Part shown: piece by piece, positions 8,115 to 16,912 of the stretch
How the letters are laid out: each line of letters opens with the position of its first letter
How positions within the stretch are numbered: the stretch's first letter is position 1
Assembly (NCBI GenBank): GCA_016290905.1
Contig: JAEEVO010000015.1
Coordinates: 1 to 39,939, forward strand
Reading direction: 5' to 3'
Source of the DNA: Lachnospiraceae bacterium
GTDB lineage: Bacteria; Bacillota; Clostridia; Lachnospirales; Lachnospiraceae
DNA: 39,939 nt
Translations under genes and position numbers: made by a program
Notes under the pieces: generated by a model
Told to the model about the DNA's origin: nothing
Seen by the model: only the letters and a program-made list of their open reading frames with translations
The model's database searches: none

Positions 8115-9134
8115 TTACTTCGATTCAACGATAAATCTATCCAGAACTTCAGAAGCCTTGCCGCTGTCTATAAGTTCCTTTGCAAGCTCTATACCTGCCT
8201 TAAGGCTTTCTGCCTTATCCGAAATATAAAGTGCGGCACCTGCGTTCATAAGGACAGTATCACGCTTTCCGCCCTTTTCCTTTCCGCTTAAGATATCACG
8301 TGTGATCTGTGCATTCTCCGCAGGTGTCCCGCCCTTAAGATCATTCTTCTCACATCTTGCAAGACCAAAATCCTCTGGCTTGATCACATAGGTCTTGAAC
8401 CATCCGTCCTTAAACTCACAAACCGCTGTCTCGCCTGCTGCGGATATCTCATCAAGCTTTTCTCTTCCGTATACTACCATTCCCCTCTTTACACCGAGGC
8501 CGGAAAGAACCTGTGCCAGCGGCTCTATAAGATACTCGTCATATACGCCGAGAAGCTGTCTCTTGGGATTTGCCGGATTGGTCAGCGGTCCCAGGATATT
8601 AAATACTGTCCTGAATCCGAGCTCCCTTCTTATTGAGCCTACGAATTTCATGGAAGTATGGTATTTCTGCGCAAAGAAGAAACAGAAGCCGGTATTTTTA
8701 AGAAGCTCGACACATTTTTCGGGAGCAAGATCGATATTCGCGCCAAGCGCCTCAAGGCAGTCAGCTGTTCCCGAATTGGATGAAGCTGCCCTGTTTCCGT
8801 GCTTTGCAACCTTTACTCCCGCTGCCGCTGTTACAAAAGCCGTAGTTGTTGAAATATTAAAGCTTCCTGCCTTGTCTCCGCCGGTACCTACTATCTCTAA
8901 CGTGTCCATATCACCTGCATCAACTTTTAATGCATGCTCTCTCATTGCTGCTGCACAGCCCATGATCTCGTCAATGGTCTCTGCCTTTGCGCTCTTTGCA
9001 GAAAGTGCCGCAAGAAATGCCGCATTCTGTGTCTGTGACGACGTACCGTCCATTATCTCGTTCATGACCGTATAGGCCTCATTATATGAAAGATCTTCTT
9101 TATTGACTATTTTCTCGATTGCTTCTCTGATCAT
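8115..9134 (-). CDS. trpD: Anthranilate phosphoribosyltransferase
   Basis: Joins anthranilate to phosphoribosyl pyrophosphate in the second tryptophan step. The 339-residue product has the PRPP-binding glycine motif [15 protein letters not shown] near residue 75, [12 protein letters not shown] near 105, and [11 protein letters not shown], all typical of the family. The start at 9134 ([10 protein letters not shown]) is preceded by AAAAGGAG at a 10-base distance; the upstream in-frame start at 9170 would add 12 atypical residues. It is a stand-alone TrpD, not fused to TrpG. Confidence 0.95.
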   Translation of the reverse strand: MIREAIEKIVNKEDLSYNEAYTVMNEIMDGTSSQTQNAAFLAALSAKSAKAETIDEIMGCAAAMREHALKVDAGDMDTLEIVGTGGDKAGSFNISTTTAFVTAAAGVKVAKHGNRAASSNSGTADCLEALGANIDLAPEKCVELLKNTGFCFFFAQKYHTSMKFVGSIRRELGFRTVFNILGPLTNPANPKRQLLGVYDEYLIEPLAQVLSGLGVKRGMVVYGREKLDEISAAGETAVCEFKDGWFKTYVIKPEDFGLARCEKNDLKGGTPAENAQITRDILSGKEKGGKRDTVLMNAGAALYISDKAESLKAGIELAKELIDSGKASEVLDRFIVESK

Positions 9135-9179
9135 TGTTTTTTTCTCCTTTTCTATTTTGTATCCCGGCAAATCCCCGGA

Positions 9180-9971
9180 TCAGTTTATCTCTTTGCTGAG
9201 CTTAGCGGTATACTCCTTAGCAGCTGCTGGATTGAAGCCTGCTTCTCTTAAAAGATTTATGAAATGCGATCCCACTATTACTCCGTCTATTATATCCTTC
9301 ATGGGTTCAACGTCCTTGGCGTCCCTTATTCCGAAACCCATCATAACGGGAATCTTTGAAATATTTTTTACGCTGCTTAAATAATCGATTATCTCGCGGT
9401 GGAAGCTGCCCGACTGTCCGGTAACTCCCATTGCCCATACACAGTAAACAAAGCCTCTGGCTTTCTCAAGTATTCCAGGTATCCTATTTTTCGATACAGG
9501 TGAAACAAGCTGGATAAGTATTGTGGCGTCGTTTTGTTCAAGCGCCTTTAATAGGTCATCCTGCTCCTCGAAAGGAAGATCCGGTACTATTAGTCCATCT
9601 ACTCCGGCTTCATTACATTTCTTAACAAATGCATTTATCCCGTAATTTACTATGGTGTTGTAATACATCATAAAAAGTATGGGCTGTTCGCTTCCCTCTT
9701 TTCTTAATCCTTCCATAAGTGCAAAGGTCTTTTTGAGCGATGCTCCGGCCTGTATTGCCTCATAGGAAGCCTGCTGGATGACCGGACCGTCCGCTATCGG
9801 ATCCGAAAACGGTATGCCAAGTTCTATCACGGAAGTATTTCCTTCCTGTGCCTTTATTATCTCTTTGGTGGCGTCCATGTTCGGAAGCCCTGCTGTGATA
9901 TATGTTATAACAGCTTTTTTATTCTGAGCTTTTAGCTCTTCCATCTTTTTCTCTATTCTGTTCAAGCTCAT
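9180..9971 (-). CDS. trpA: Tryptophan synthase alpha chain
   Basis: Cleaves indole-3-glycerol phosphate to indole, which is channelled to TrpB. The 263-residue TIM barrel shows the catalytic Glu and Asp in VIELGIPFSDPIADGPVIQ near residues 46-64, plus GVDGLIVPDLPFEE and the phosphate-binding GFGIRDA and GVIVGSHF segments. AAGGAG lies just upstream of the start. It follows trpB after a gap of about 70 bases that contains no gene. Confidence 0.95.
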   Translation of the reverse strand: MSLNRIEKKMEELKAQNKKAVITYITAGLPNMDATKEIIKAQEGNTSVIELGIPFSDPIADGPVIQQASYEAIQAGASLKKTFALMEGLRKEGSEQPILFMMYYNTIVNYGINAFVKKCNEAGVDGLIVPDLPFEEQDDLLKALEQNDATILIQLVSPVSKNRIPGILEKARGFVYCVWAMGVTGQSGSFHREIIDYLSSVKNISKIPVMMGFGIRDAKDVEPMKDIIDGVIVGSHFINLLREAGFNPAAAKEYTAKLSKEIN

Positions 9972-10044
9972 GATTTCTCCTTTTTGTCTTAGACTCCGGA
10001 ATGACGTTCACTTTTTTCGCCTCTCCGGTACGGTTAGTCAATTA

Positions 10045-11232
10045 TCAGTTTAAATATCCCTTGCCTGCAAGGTAATCCGAAATGGTATTTACATCCTTGT
10101 CGCCTCTGCCGGAAAGACAGATGATCATTGACTGATCCATGGTCATCTCCTTAGCTTTTTTAAGCGCGTAAGCAACTGCATGAGCGCTCTCTATTGCAGG
10201 GATGATTCCCTCAAGTCTTGTAAGCTCCATCAGTGCATCCATCGCCTCGGTATCGGTTATCGGTACGTATTTTGCACGGCCCGTATCATGGAGATATGCA
10301 TGCTCCGGACCAACACCCGGATAATCAAGTCCTGCCGAGATCGAATGTGCAAGCTGGATGTTTCCGTCATCATCCTGTAAAAGATAGGATCTTGTTCCGT
10401 GTAATACTCCGGGACGTCCCTTAGCCATCGAAGCCGCATGCTCGTTTGTGTCAATGCCCTTTCCGGCTGCCTCTACTCCTATAAGCTCTACACCCGGCTC
10501 ATCGATGAAATCGGCAAACATTCCGATCGAATTCGATCCGCCTCCGACACATGCCATAACGACATCAGGGAGCTTTCCTTCTGCTTCATAATGCTGTTTT
10601 TTTGCTTCACGGCTGATAACTGCCTGAAATTCCTTTACCATCTTCGGATAAGGATATGGTCCTATTGCGGAACCTATGATGTAAAAAGTATCTTCAGCTG
10701 TCTTTGCCCATGTACGTATTGCCTCGTTGGTTGCATCCTTTAAGGTGTTGCTTCCCGATTCCACCGATACAACCTTTGCTCCGAGCATTTCCATTCTCAT
10801 TACATTCAACGCCTGACGCTTAACATCTTCTTTTCCCATGTAAACCGTACATTCCATATTGAAGAGGGCTGCTCCGGTAGCTGCTGCAACGCCGTGCTGT
10901 CCTGCGCCTGTTTCTGCGATTATCTTCTTCTTGCCCATTCTTTTTGCAAGAAGCACCTGACCTATTACGTTGTTTATCTTATGTGCACCGGTATGGTTCA
11001 GGTCTTCACGCTTAAGATAGATCTTTGTCCCGTATTTCTCGGTCAGCCTTTCCGCAAGATAAAGGGGAGTCTCACGACCTACATACTGCTTTAAGTAATA
11101 GTGATATGTTTTTATGAACTCCGGATCCTTTATCGCCTCCTCAAAGGCTTCGTCGATCTCCTGTAATGTGTTCATCAGCGATTCCGATACAAACTGTCCG
11201 CCGTATTCTCCGTAATATGCTTTCTTGTTCAT
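10045..11232 (-). CDS. trpB: Tryptophan synthase beta chain
   Basis: Pyridoxal-phosphate enzyme that condenses indole with serine. The product is about 395 residues. The PLP lysine lies in [16 protein letters not shown] near residue 85, followed by [11 protein letters not shown], the phosphate-binding [10 protein letters not shown] near 230 and CLSGRGDKD near 375. The length and sequence fit the TrpB1 form that pairs with TrpA. The start at 11232 ([11 protein letters not shown]) has AGGA about 8 bases before it; the in-frame start at 11274 overlaps trpF and adds 14 unusual residues, so it is less likely. Confidence 0.95.
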   Translation of the reverse strand: MNKKAYYGEYGGQFVSESLMNTLQEIDEAFEEAIKDPEFIKTYHYYLKQYVGRETPLYLAERLTEKYGTKIYLKREDLNHTGAHKINNVIGQVLLAKRMGKKKIIAETGAGQHGVAAATGAALFNMECTVYMGKEDVKRQALNVMRMEMLGAKVVSVESGSNTLKDATNEAIRTWAKTAEDTFYIIGSAIGPYPYPKMVKEFQAVISREAKKQHYEAEGKLPDVVMACVGGGSNSIGMFADFIDEPGVELIGVEAAGKGIDTNEHAASMAKGRPGVLHGTRSYLLQDDDGNIQLAHSISAGLDYPGVGPEHAYLHDTGRAKYVPITDTEAMDALMELTRLEGIIPAIESAHAVAYALKKAKEMTMDQSMIICLSGRGDKDVNTISDYLAGKGYLN

Positions 11233-11270
11233 TTTCTGTTCCTTTCCGTTTGAATTTATTTCTGTAATAA

Positions 11271-11981
11271 TCATTCTATATCCAGACTTCTTACTGCTTT
11301 TACAAACTCTTCGACTTTTCTTCTGTCCTTCCCTTTTTCACCTTCCACTCCGGAACTAACATCCACAATGTCGGGACTGAATATCCTTATCCCTTCACTG
11401 ACATTGCCGCTGTTAAGGCCTCCGGCAAGGATGAACTTTCTGCCCTCAAGGTTTTCCTTTAAAAAGTCGCTTATTTTTGAAGCTTCCGACCAGTCAAAGG
11501 TCATTCCGCTTCCATAGTTGGGCGCGTCGAGTACAAGTCCTTTTATTTTTTCGGATAAGTCCCGCCATCGTTTTCCCGGTCCGTTATCTGTCTCGTCTTT
11601 GTCAAGTTCCGAAAGCCCCTTTAGGTTCAGTGCTCGCCAGACAGGCTTGTCAACCGCTTCAAGTATTTGGTCATTCATTTCTCCGTGGATCTGTACAATA
11701 TCAAAGCCTGTTTCATTTAACCTTGATATCATTTCGGTATCCGGCGAAACCATTACCGCGACTTTCTTTATATCGGGTGAAAGATATTTAAATATCTTTT
11801 CCGCTTTTTCCAAAGAAATATTTCTCTTGCTTTTTTCAAAGAAAACAAATCCTGCGTAATCAACCTTGGACTCATTCAGGTATTCCGCCTCCGCCTCGGA
11901 GGTTATGCCGCATATCTTTATCTGCGGTACGATCGGCGCCCCTCGTTCGGTTTTGTCTCTTGTTATATCCTTCTGTTCCAT
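11271..11981 (-). CDS. trpF: Phosphoribosylanthranilate isomerase
   Basis: Isomerises phosphoribosyl-anthranilate to the deoxyribulose form. The 236-residue barrel has the catalytic Cys in QIKICGIT near residue 22, [20 protein letters not shown], and the phosphate-binding [11 protein letters not shown] near 180 followed by DVSSGVE. The first 18 residues are longer than usual, but TTGAGGAACAT directly before the start at 11981 supports it. It is a free-standing enzyme, not fused to TrpC. Confidence 0.93.
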   Translation of the reverse strand: MEQKDITRDKTERGAPIVPQIKICGITSEAEAEYLNESKVDYAGFVFFEKSKRNISLEKAEKIFKYLSPDIKKVAVMVSPDTEMISRLNETGFDIVQIHGEMNDQILEAVDKPVWRALNLKGLSELDKDETDNGPGKRWRDLSEKIKGLVLDAPNYGSGMTFDWSEASKISDFLKENLEGRKFILAGGLNSGNVSEGIRIFSPDIVDVSSGVEGEKGKDRRKVEEFVKAVRSLDIE

Positions 11982-12066
11982 ATGTTCCTCAATATATTAC
12001 CATAATTTTTCTTTAAGCTCATTAACGTTTTTCTTTTCTGTTTAAGCTTTTCTCTTTGAGTTGTAC

Positions 12067-12852
12067 TCAAATACTCTTCCATAATTTAGCAAGTGCTTCC
12101 GGATCTTCAGCCTCCATAAAAGCTCTTCCGATCAGAAAGCCGTCAACATTCAGACTCTTTAAGTACTTCACATCTTCTGCCGTCATTATACCGCTCTCAG
12201 ATACAAACACCTTGTCCTCAGGTATGTACTTTCTGAGCCTTCCCGTATTTTCGAGCGATATGCTGAAATCCTTCAGATTCCTGTTGTTGACTCCGATTAT
12301 CATGGGATCGATCTTCATCGCACGTTCAATCTCATATTCATCATGAGTCTCTACCAGAACCCCAAGCTTTAAACTCGTTGCCAGCTCATAAAAGCTTTTC
12401 ATCCTTGCATCATCAAGTATAGCCGTTATAAGAAGTACTGCATCGGCACCTGCTGCCTTTGCCTCATAGAACTGATATTCTTCTATCATGAAATCTTTTC
12501 TTAAGATGGGCAGTTCAGATTTTACTCGTATCTCCTTCAGATAATCGATATTTCCGTTAAAGTGATCTTCCTCTGTAAGGCACGATATCGCATCCGCCGA
12601 ATTATTGTATTTTTCGATCCTGTCATCAAGCCCTACCTTTGCTTCGATCTTTCCGAGACTCGGTGAAGCCTTCTTAAACTCAGCTATGATCGAGATTCCC
12701 TGTTTCTTCAGATTGTCATAAAAAAGTCCTTCAGGTCTTATCCCGTTCCTTAATGTCTCATCGGCAAGTCTTATCATCTCCTTTTCAGAGATTCTTGCCT
12801 TATGTTCAACCAGTCTTATCTTTTTGTCTTCAACAATTTTATCAAGTATCAT
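12067..12852 (-). CDS. trpC: Indole-3-glycerol phosphate synthase
   Basis: Closes the indole ring in the fourth tryptophan step. The 261-residue barrel shows IIAEFKKASPSLGKI near residue 55, LPILRKDFMIEEYQ near 112, GADAVLLI, GVLVETHDEYEIERA, GVNNRNLKDF and VFVSESGI near the C-terminus, covering the catalytic Lys and Glu residues of the family. It is the first gene of the operon and starts right after the T-box leader, with AAGGAG 6 bases upstream, so all seven trp genes are expected to be under tRNA-Trp control. Confidence 0.95.
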   Translation of the reverse strand: MILDKIVEDKKIRLVEHKARISEKEMIRLADETLRNGIRPEGLFYDNLKKQGISIIAEFKKASPSLGKIEAKVGLDDRIEKYNNSADAISCLTEEDHFNGNIDYLKEIRVKSELPILRKDFMIEEYQFYEAKAAGADAVLLITAILDDARMKSFYELATSLKLGVLVETHDEYEIERAMKIDPMIIGVNNRNLKDFSISLENTGRLRKYIPEDKVFVSESGIMTAEDVKYLKSLNVDGFLIGRAFMEAEDPEALAKLWKSI

Positions 12853-12863
12853 TTTTTCTCCTT

Positions 12864-12901
12864 AAAACAAGAAACCGGCATATCCATAAAGAATATGCCG
12901 G
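12864..12901 (-). terminator. T-box leader terminator hairpin
   Basis: CCGGCATAT (minus strand, 12901-12893) pairs perfectly with ATATGCCGG (12883-12875) and is followed by TTTCTTGTTTT. It lies between the T-box element and the trpC ribosome binding site, as expected for transcription attenuation. Confidence 0.85.
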
Positions 12902-13172
12902 GACAAATCTTTTTGATCTGCGGTGCCACCCTGCTTGATGCTATGCATCCACTTAACGCATACTCAGGCAGTTGTCATCTTGAAAGCATACCATCATATG
13001 CCGACTTTTTTTACGTAGAGTCCAGCTACGTCTCCCATACTCTGCTTAAAACATTTCTGTTTGCCCTCAGAAGTCCATTCATATCTGATATCAATACCGC
13101 ATTCCCACCACCAGCGGTTCTCTGTGAAAGAATCTCAAATACTACTCACTCTTCCTCAACGGTTTTTCGATT
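12864..13172 (-). ncRNA. Tryptophan T-box riboswitch leader
   Basis: cis-acting leader that senses uncharged tRNA. The conserved T-box element GCAGGGTGGCACCGC lies at 12920-12934. Its bulge UGGC would pair with a GCCA tRNA end, which fits the G73 discriminator of bacterial tRNA-Trp. About 145 bases upstream, the Stem I specifier loop contains GAA-TGG-A, with the Trp codon TGG at 13075-13077. A hairpin with arms TACGT/ACGTA lies in between, followed by the T-box and a terminator. Two independent tRNA contacts therefore agree on Trp. Low charged tRNA-Trp should favour the antiterminator and turn on trpCFBADEG. Confidence 0.93.
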
Positions 13173-13178
13173 TTCTAT

Positions 13179-13207
13179 ATTAAAGCACTAAATTGGTAAT
13201 TTGTCAA
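13179..13207 (-). promoter_or_regulatory. trp operon promoter
   Basis: TTGACA (13207-13202) is followed after exactly 17 bases by TTTAAT (13184-13179), five of six matches to the -10 consensus. Transcription would start near 13172, at the beginning of the T-box leader. Confidence 0.8.
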
Positions 13208-13222
13208 CAACTTTTTTTAGTT

Positions 13223-13324
13223 TCAGGAAATTATTTCCGCAACCATCCTAAAACTCCCAACAGCTATGATAGTTTTATTCTTAAGTTTCTTAATGCAATA
13301 CGGATTCCCGATTTTCTGTGTCAT
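13223..13324 (-). pseudogene. Short fragment related to the 16091-16909 gene (NPYCI segment)
   Basis: A 33-codon open frame starts MTQKIGNPYCI. Its DNA (13287-13330) is close to identical over about 44 bases to the part of the 16091-16909 gene that encodes MTQIIRNPYCI (16295-16337), differing by a handful of substitutions and one indel. After this shared part the sequences diverge. It is most likely a duplicated scrap rather than a gene, because the shared region is internal in the longer protein. Confidence 0.5.
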
Positions 13325-13339
13325 GGTAATATGGGACGC

Positions 13340-13852
13340 TTAATCCCTATTCCGCAGGGTCTTCAGCAACAAATGATATCGGCATTTCCTCGATTTCTTC
13401 ATCCATATATGAATAAGGCTTACCCTCTCCGATACGAACTGGTGTAATTGTAGCTTCCCTGTAAGTGTTGCATACCATTCACGAGCATCCGTGTCATTAA
13501 CCTGAAGCAAACGCTCGTAATGAGACCACGACAAGAATTGTGCCGACAGTGTCGGCACAATCTCCGGAAACGTCTTATAGAATTGTAAAAACTTGTAAAT
13601 TGTTCTCTTGCTAAAGCCTTTTCCATACTTTTCTGTAAAAGAATCTGAAAGACTTTAAACAACTTCCAATCCATATTCAGCCCTGTCTTCGCCTTTTAAC
13701 TCTTCCTCAGAAATTCGCTTTCCCAAAAAACAATTTCTTAATACCAATGAAATATTAGCCGACTGAATCGCCACTCGCTGTGCACTCTCAATGATGTTAC
13801 ATACATCACCCATTATGTCATTTGTATTTGTATACTTTATTAAATCATTCAT
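13340..13852 (-). pseudogene. Remnant of a DUF1016/YhcG-type PD-(D/E)XK nuclease gene
   Basis: The frame opens at 13852 with NDIMGDVCNIIESAQ and GKRISEEELKGEDRAEYG, the N-terminal DUF1016 pattern. It meets an in-frame TAA at 13655-13657, then continues in the same frame with FTEKYGKGFSKRTIYKFLQ, FYKTFPEIVPTLS and FLSWSHYERLLQVND, which is unmistakable family sequence. After WYA near 13450 the similarity stops and the C-terminal nuclease half is missing. A perfect inverted repeat (TTGTGCCGACA/TGTCGGCACAA, 13538-13560) falls inside. The gene is therefore broken by a stop and truncated. Such genes often accompany type I restriction loci, in line with the HsdS piece next to it. Confidence 0.75.
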
Positions 13853-13885
13853 GTAACAAATCCTTTCAGAATTATTATTTGTACA

Positions 13886-14065
13886 CTAAATGATAATTTA
13901 GAGCAGCAACTACATACTTTATTTGATGCATATTTTATTGACCTAAAGTTCCTTGACTCGCCGGCTTTAAAACATACTGACTTTGGTGTAATTCCTGAGA
14001 CGTGGCAAGTAATGCCTATTGGCGATACAATCCTAGTTGGTTTAATAACCTTAAGATTATTATGA
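13886..14065 (+). pseudogene. Fragment of a type I restriction specificity subunit (HsdS)
   Basis: The plus-strand frame reads LNDNLEQQLHTLFDAYFIDL and then GVIPETWQVMPIGD. The INDNLEQQ..LF..WFVDF segment followed by IP..W.....GD is the conserved spacer and second target-recognition start of HsdS proteins. Only about 60 codons remain, without start codon or recognition domains, and no hsdM or hsdR is present in the window. It runs opposite to its neighbours. Confidence 0.7.
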
Positions 14066-14219
14066 TTTTATCATATAACTTACCATTTAAGGCAGTTATT
14101 CGAAATTTTCGAATAACTGAATCCGCCTTCATCTTTTCTTGTAAATTCAATTCTCCCACAAGTTGTAGGAAATTTGCTTCAGTATCTTTACCTACAATAT
14201 TTGCCACAACTTGTGGCAA
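14016..14219 (-). pseudogene. Possible RhuM-like fragment
   Basis: A 67-codon frame contains ELNLQEKMKADSVIRKFRIT followed by ALNGKLYD. This resembles the segment of RhuM-family proteins where a basic-SVxxxFxxTAxDGKxY pattern occurs, but the match is short and the rest of the domain is absent. It overlaps the HsdS fragment at its end. The upstream 14200-14220 is a perfect palindrome (TTTGCCACAA-C-TTGTGGCAAA) 10 bases past the GH2 stop codon. This is a weak call. Confidence 0.35.
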
Positions 14220-14230
14220 ATTTGAATAAA

Positions 14231-16000
14231 CTATATATTCTCTTTATAAAACCTTTGCAGAACATAGAATGCCGGTTTCCTGTATTTTTTGTCCTCGGAT
14301 AAAAGACCCTTTCTGTTGTAATACTTCTGGATACTGCTTGTCCTCCTGGGGCATCTGAAATCATACAATATCCAGGGTGTCATTCCTTTTATATAATCGA
14401 TACTCCCAAGGACCTCCGTCTGCCTTTCATACACATATTCCTGGCACTCCTCCGTACCTTTGTCAGATATTGTGCCATGATGACCTGAAAGCGCATCCGC
14501 TCCAAATTCCGTGATTATCACAGGCTTGTCCGGATTACTGTTTTTCATCAGTTCGGGAAGTGCCGAAAAATCGGGTGTATACCATCCGCAGTATTCATTT
14601 ACGCCTATGATGTCCAAATACTCTGCCAGTCTGTCTGCTATCTTGTTTCCATCGCCATCTACCAGACACGCCGCCGAAACAAGCCTTGTCTTATCCATCG
14701 TATGAGCACAATCGGCCAGTCCTTTCATAAATGCCAGTCTCTCATCGGAATCCGCATTTTCGTTTCCGACAGACCATATGATCACGCTTGCCCGGTTGTA
14801 ATCTCTTGTAATGAGTTCCTTTAACTGGTTTTCTGCGTCAGAATATGTTCCTTCACGGCTAAACCTCACCGCCCAGTATACAGGTATTTCCTCCCATAAC
14901 AACAGACCCATTTCATCAGCAAGTTTAGCCATGTTTTCATGATGCGGATAGTGTGCGACACGCATGAAATTACATCCGAGTTCCTTGGCTATCCTTATAT
15001 TTTCTTTACGTTCCTCGTCGTTAAGTGCTTTTCCGTTTATAACACTATCCTCATGGCAGCTGATGCCTTTTAAGAAAATCGATTTACCGTTAAGCAGTAT
15101 TTCCCTGCCCGATACTCTTATTTCCCTGAAACCGACTCTATCGGATACAATATCATCGAGGCATGTTGCTTCTATATCATAAAGCACGGGATTTTCAGGC
15201 GTCCACAGATCGGGCTCACATTCTATAACTATGTTTCCTGCACCGCCGCTCACCTTTATCTCCTGTGAAATGCCAAGCTCGGGTATCGTTACCGTAGCTG
15301 TGGTATCTACCGGCTCCGACATTTTTATTTCAACCCTTATGTTTTTAAATGTTCCGTCGGGTACAAGTTCTGTTCTAAAGCTCTTGATATAAATCTTAGG
15401 TACACGTATCAGTTCTATATCACGATATACGCCGCCGTAATTAAACCAATCGGTGTTTTCAGGAGGAATCTGCTCCGGTCTGCGTGATGCATCAACCTGG
15501 ATAATAATCCGGTTCTCTTTCGCCAGAGCCTCTGAAACATCCATATAGGCCGGAGTCGAGCCGCCTCTGTGCATGCCAATATACTGACCATTTAAAAATA
15601 CCCTGAAAATATAATTTGCAGCGCCAACCCTTAAGAATACCTTTTCATCATTTTCCGGAACATACAAAAACGTTCTGGTAAAGACCATGCTGCTTTCATA
15701 TAGCAGGAACTGCGGATCCACCGTATTCCAGCATGCCGGAAGCTTCATGACAGGCCACTCATCAAAGGAATAGTCAACAGGAAGACTGAATCCCCTGTTA
15801 TCATACTTTCTTTCAATATACCATTTCTGACGTACGCAAGTATCATACTGATCTATCGCATAATGCCAAAACCCATTTAATGACTCCTTTTTCCTGCCGC
15901 CATCAAAAACAAACGAGTCTACCGTTACAAGCTTATCCTCATAGCAGGCCGTATAATCCTCCATATGGATATCTGAAATGTATTTCTTTGTCTCCGCCAT
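14231..16000 (-). CDS. Glycoside hydrolase family 2, beta-glucuronidase-like
   Basis: Intracellular retaining glycosidase of about 589 residues with no signal peptide. The order is a sugar-binding jelly roll (about 30-220), an Ig-like domain (225-300) and a TIM barrel. The acid/base Glu lies in WSVGNEN near 413 and the nucleophile Glu in IITEFGAD near 497. NRKG near 561 provides the Asn-x-Lys motif that contacts the sugar carboxylate in beta-glucuronidases, and GVNEYCGWY is also glucuronidase-like. Beta-galactosidase activity cannot be excluded. The start at 16000 (MAETKKYIS) has AGGAGAGGG 9 bases upstream, while the in-frame start at 16027 has no site. It appears to be the last gene of the uraA-upp-GNAT-GH27 run. 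Confidence 0.88.
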   Translation of the reverse strand: MAETKKYISDIHMEDYTACYEDKLVTVDSFVFDGGRKKESLNGFWHYAIDQYDTCVRQKWYIERKYDNRGFSLPVDYSFDEWPVMKLPACWNTVDPQFLLYESSMVFTRTFLYVPENDEKVFLRVGAANYIFRVFLNGQYIGMHRGGSTPAYMDVSEALAKENRIIIQVDASRRPEQIPPENTDWFNYGGVYRDIELIRVPKIYIKSFRTELVPDGTFKNIRVEIKMSEPVDTTATVTIPELGISQEIKVSGGAGNIVIECEPDLWTPENPVLYDIEATCLDDIVSDRVGFREIRVSGREILLNGKSIFLKGISCHEDSVINGKALNDEERKENIRIAKELGCNFMRVAHYPHHENMAKLADEMGLLLWEEIPVYWAVRFSREGTYSDAENQLKELITRDYNRASVIIWSVGNENADSDERLAFMKGLADCAHTMDKTRLVSAACLVDGDGNKIADRLAEYLDIIGVNEYCGWYTPDFSALPELMKNSNPDKPVIITEFGADALSGHHGTISDKGTEECQEYVYERQTEVLGSIDYIKGMTPWILYDFRCPRRTSSIQKYYNRKGLLSEDKKYRKPAFYVLQRFYKENI

Positions 16001-16049
16001 AGCTGGTTTCCCTCTCCTATTTTCCATTTATGATATCTCTAGTAAGAAA

Positions 16050-16118
16050 CTTTTACTCTCGTTTACTCTTTTAAATTCTTTTACTCTCGTTTACTCTGGT
16101 TTACTCTCGTTTACTCTT
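16050..16118. repeat. Short tandem repeat of TTTACTCTCG units across a stop codon
   Basis: A block TTTTACTCTCGTTTACTCTTTT occurs twice, the second copy expanded by another GTTTACTCTG/GTTTACTCTC pair, giving five to six roughly 10-bp units. The array encodes the last residues (RVNESKPE) and stop of the 16091-16909 gene and fills the gap before the GH2 ribosome binding site, so unit number could change both the protein end and the spacing. Confidence 0.8.
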
Positions 16119-16909
16119 TTCCCCCAAATTTTCTGCATAAATACCGGATCAAAATACCCCATCCACACATTTCTGTAACCGGCCTGAACCAGGCACTCTC
16201 CTGTTGTTTGGGCGCATTCCGTACTTCTGCTTAATATGACTACCGGATATGCAAGATCGTTCGTATCGAACCTTGCAATACTCTCAATATAGCTTCTTAT
16301 ACAGTACGGATTCCTTATTATCTGTGTCATGGGAATTTTTGTTATTTTTTTATTAGTGTCAAACTCTTTTTTCGTTATAATAAAGTCCTTTAACTTCGAT
16401 TCACCCGTTTCAGCTGCATCAATCGTATCAATATCCAGTATCAGCGGACTATATTCCTTTATCAGCTTTTCAAGTCCGTCCTCTGTCAAAACTGAAACAG
16501 CACTTTGGAATGTAACCGCTTCCGGTCTGACTCTTGATGCTCTATCAAAAATCCGAACGGCTATCTCTTTAGCTTCCCCATCATCAACCGGTTTTCTTAC
16601 TCCGAAAGCGTTTCCTTCCGCAGACATTATCCCCTTCACGTATACCTGTGCGATATGCGGAAGGCAGACTTTACACTCATATATATCCTTTAGTTCAAAT
16701 GCCAAGGTTATATCCGGCTCGTCAGTCTCTTTCAGTATGTTTTTCAAAATATAGTGTACAATATGTGCCGCAGTCCTTCTTTCAAGAAGCTCGTCCGATT
16801 TTGCAAAGTCAATCTGTCCCGATAAATCCGGACTGTCCCCGTTTGTGAGGACAGTCCGATAAGAAACCGATGATTTTTCAAGTATTTCATAAAATTCTTT
16901 TACAAGCAT
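16091..16909 (-). CDS. Orphan protein with SLH-like and degenerate rhodanese-like regions
   Basis: I do not recognise this 272-residue protein as a whole. Residues about 35-125 look like one to two S-layer-homology-type repeats: RRTAAHIVHYILKN, then FELKDIYECKVCLPHIAQVY, then KGIMSAEGNAFGVRKPVDDGE and AVRIFDRASR. The C-terminal half follows a rhodanese plan: ILDIDTID, then YPVVILSRSTECA near 229, then LVQAGYRNVWMGYFDP. The rhodanese active-site Cys position appears to be Ser. There is no signal peptide, odd for an SLH region. It starts 3 bases after the GH27 stop codon, so it is co-translated with glycosidases and could be a carbohydrate-related or scaffold protein; that is inference. Its 3' end is built from a tandem repeat. 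Confidence 0.7.
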   Translation of the reverse strand: MLVKEFYEILEKSSVSYRTVLTNGDSPDLSGQIDFAKSDELLERRTAAHIVHYILKNILKETDEPDITLAFELKDIYECKVCLPHIAQVYVKGIMSAEGNAFGVRKPVDDGEAKEIAVRIFDRASRVRPEAVTFQSAVSVLTEDGLEKLIKEYSPLILDIDTIDAAETGESKLKDFIITKKEFDTNKKITKIPMTQIIRNPYCIRSYIESIARFDTNDLAYPVVILSRSTECAQTTGECLVQAGYRNVWMGYFDPVFMQKIWGKRVNESKPE

Positions 16910-16912
16910 AGC

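Noticed and set aside
8395-9075. 226-codon plus-strand frame over trpD
   Set aside because: It has low-complexity Ser/Ala/Pro-rich composition typical of antisense frames and lies entirely within trpD.
12853-13172. Leader-peptide attenuator of the E. coli trpL type
   Set aside because: No short frame with tandem Trp codons and a ribosome site was found; T-box, specifier and terminator explain the region fully.
14016-14219. Functional small gene before GH2
   Set aside because: It overlaps the HsdS fragment antisense, is truncated relative to RhuM, and has no ribosome site.
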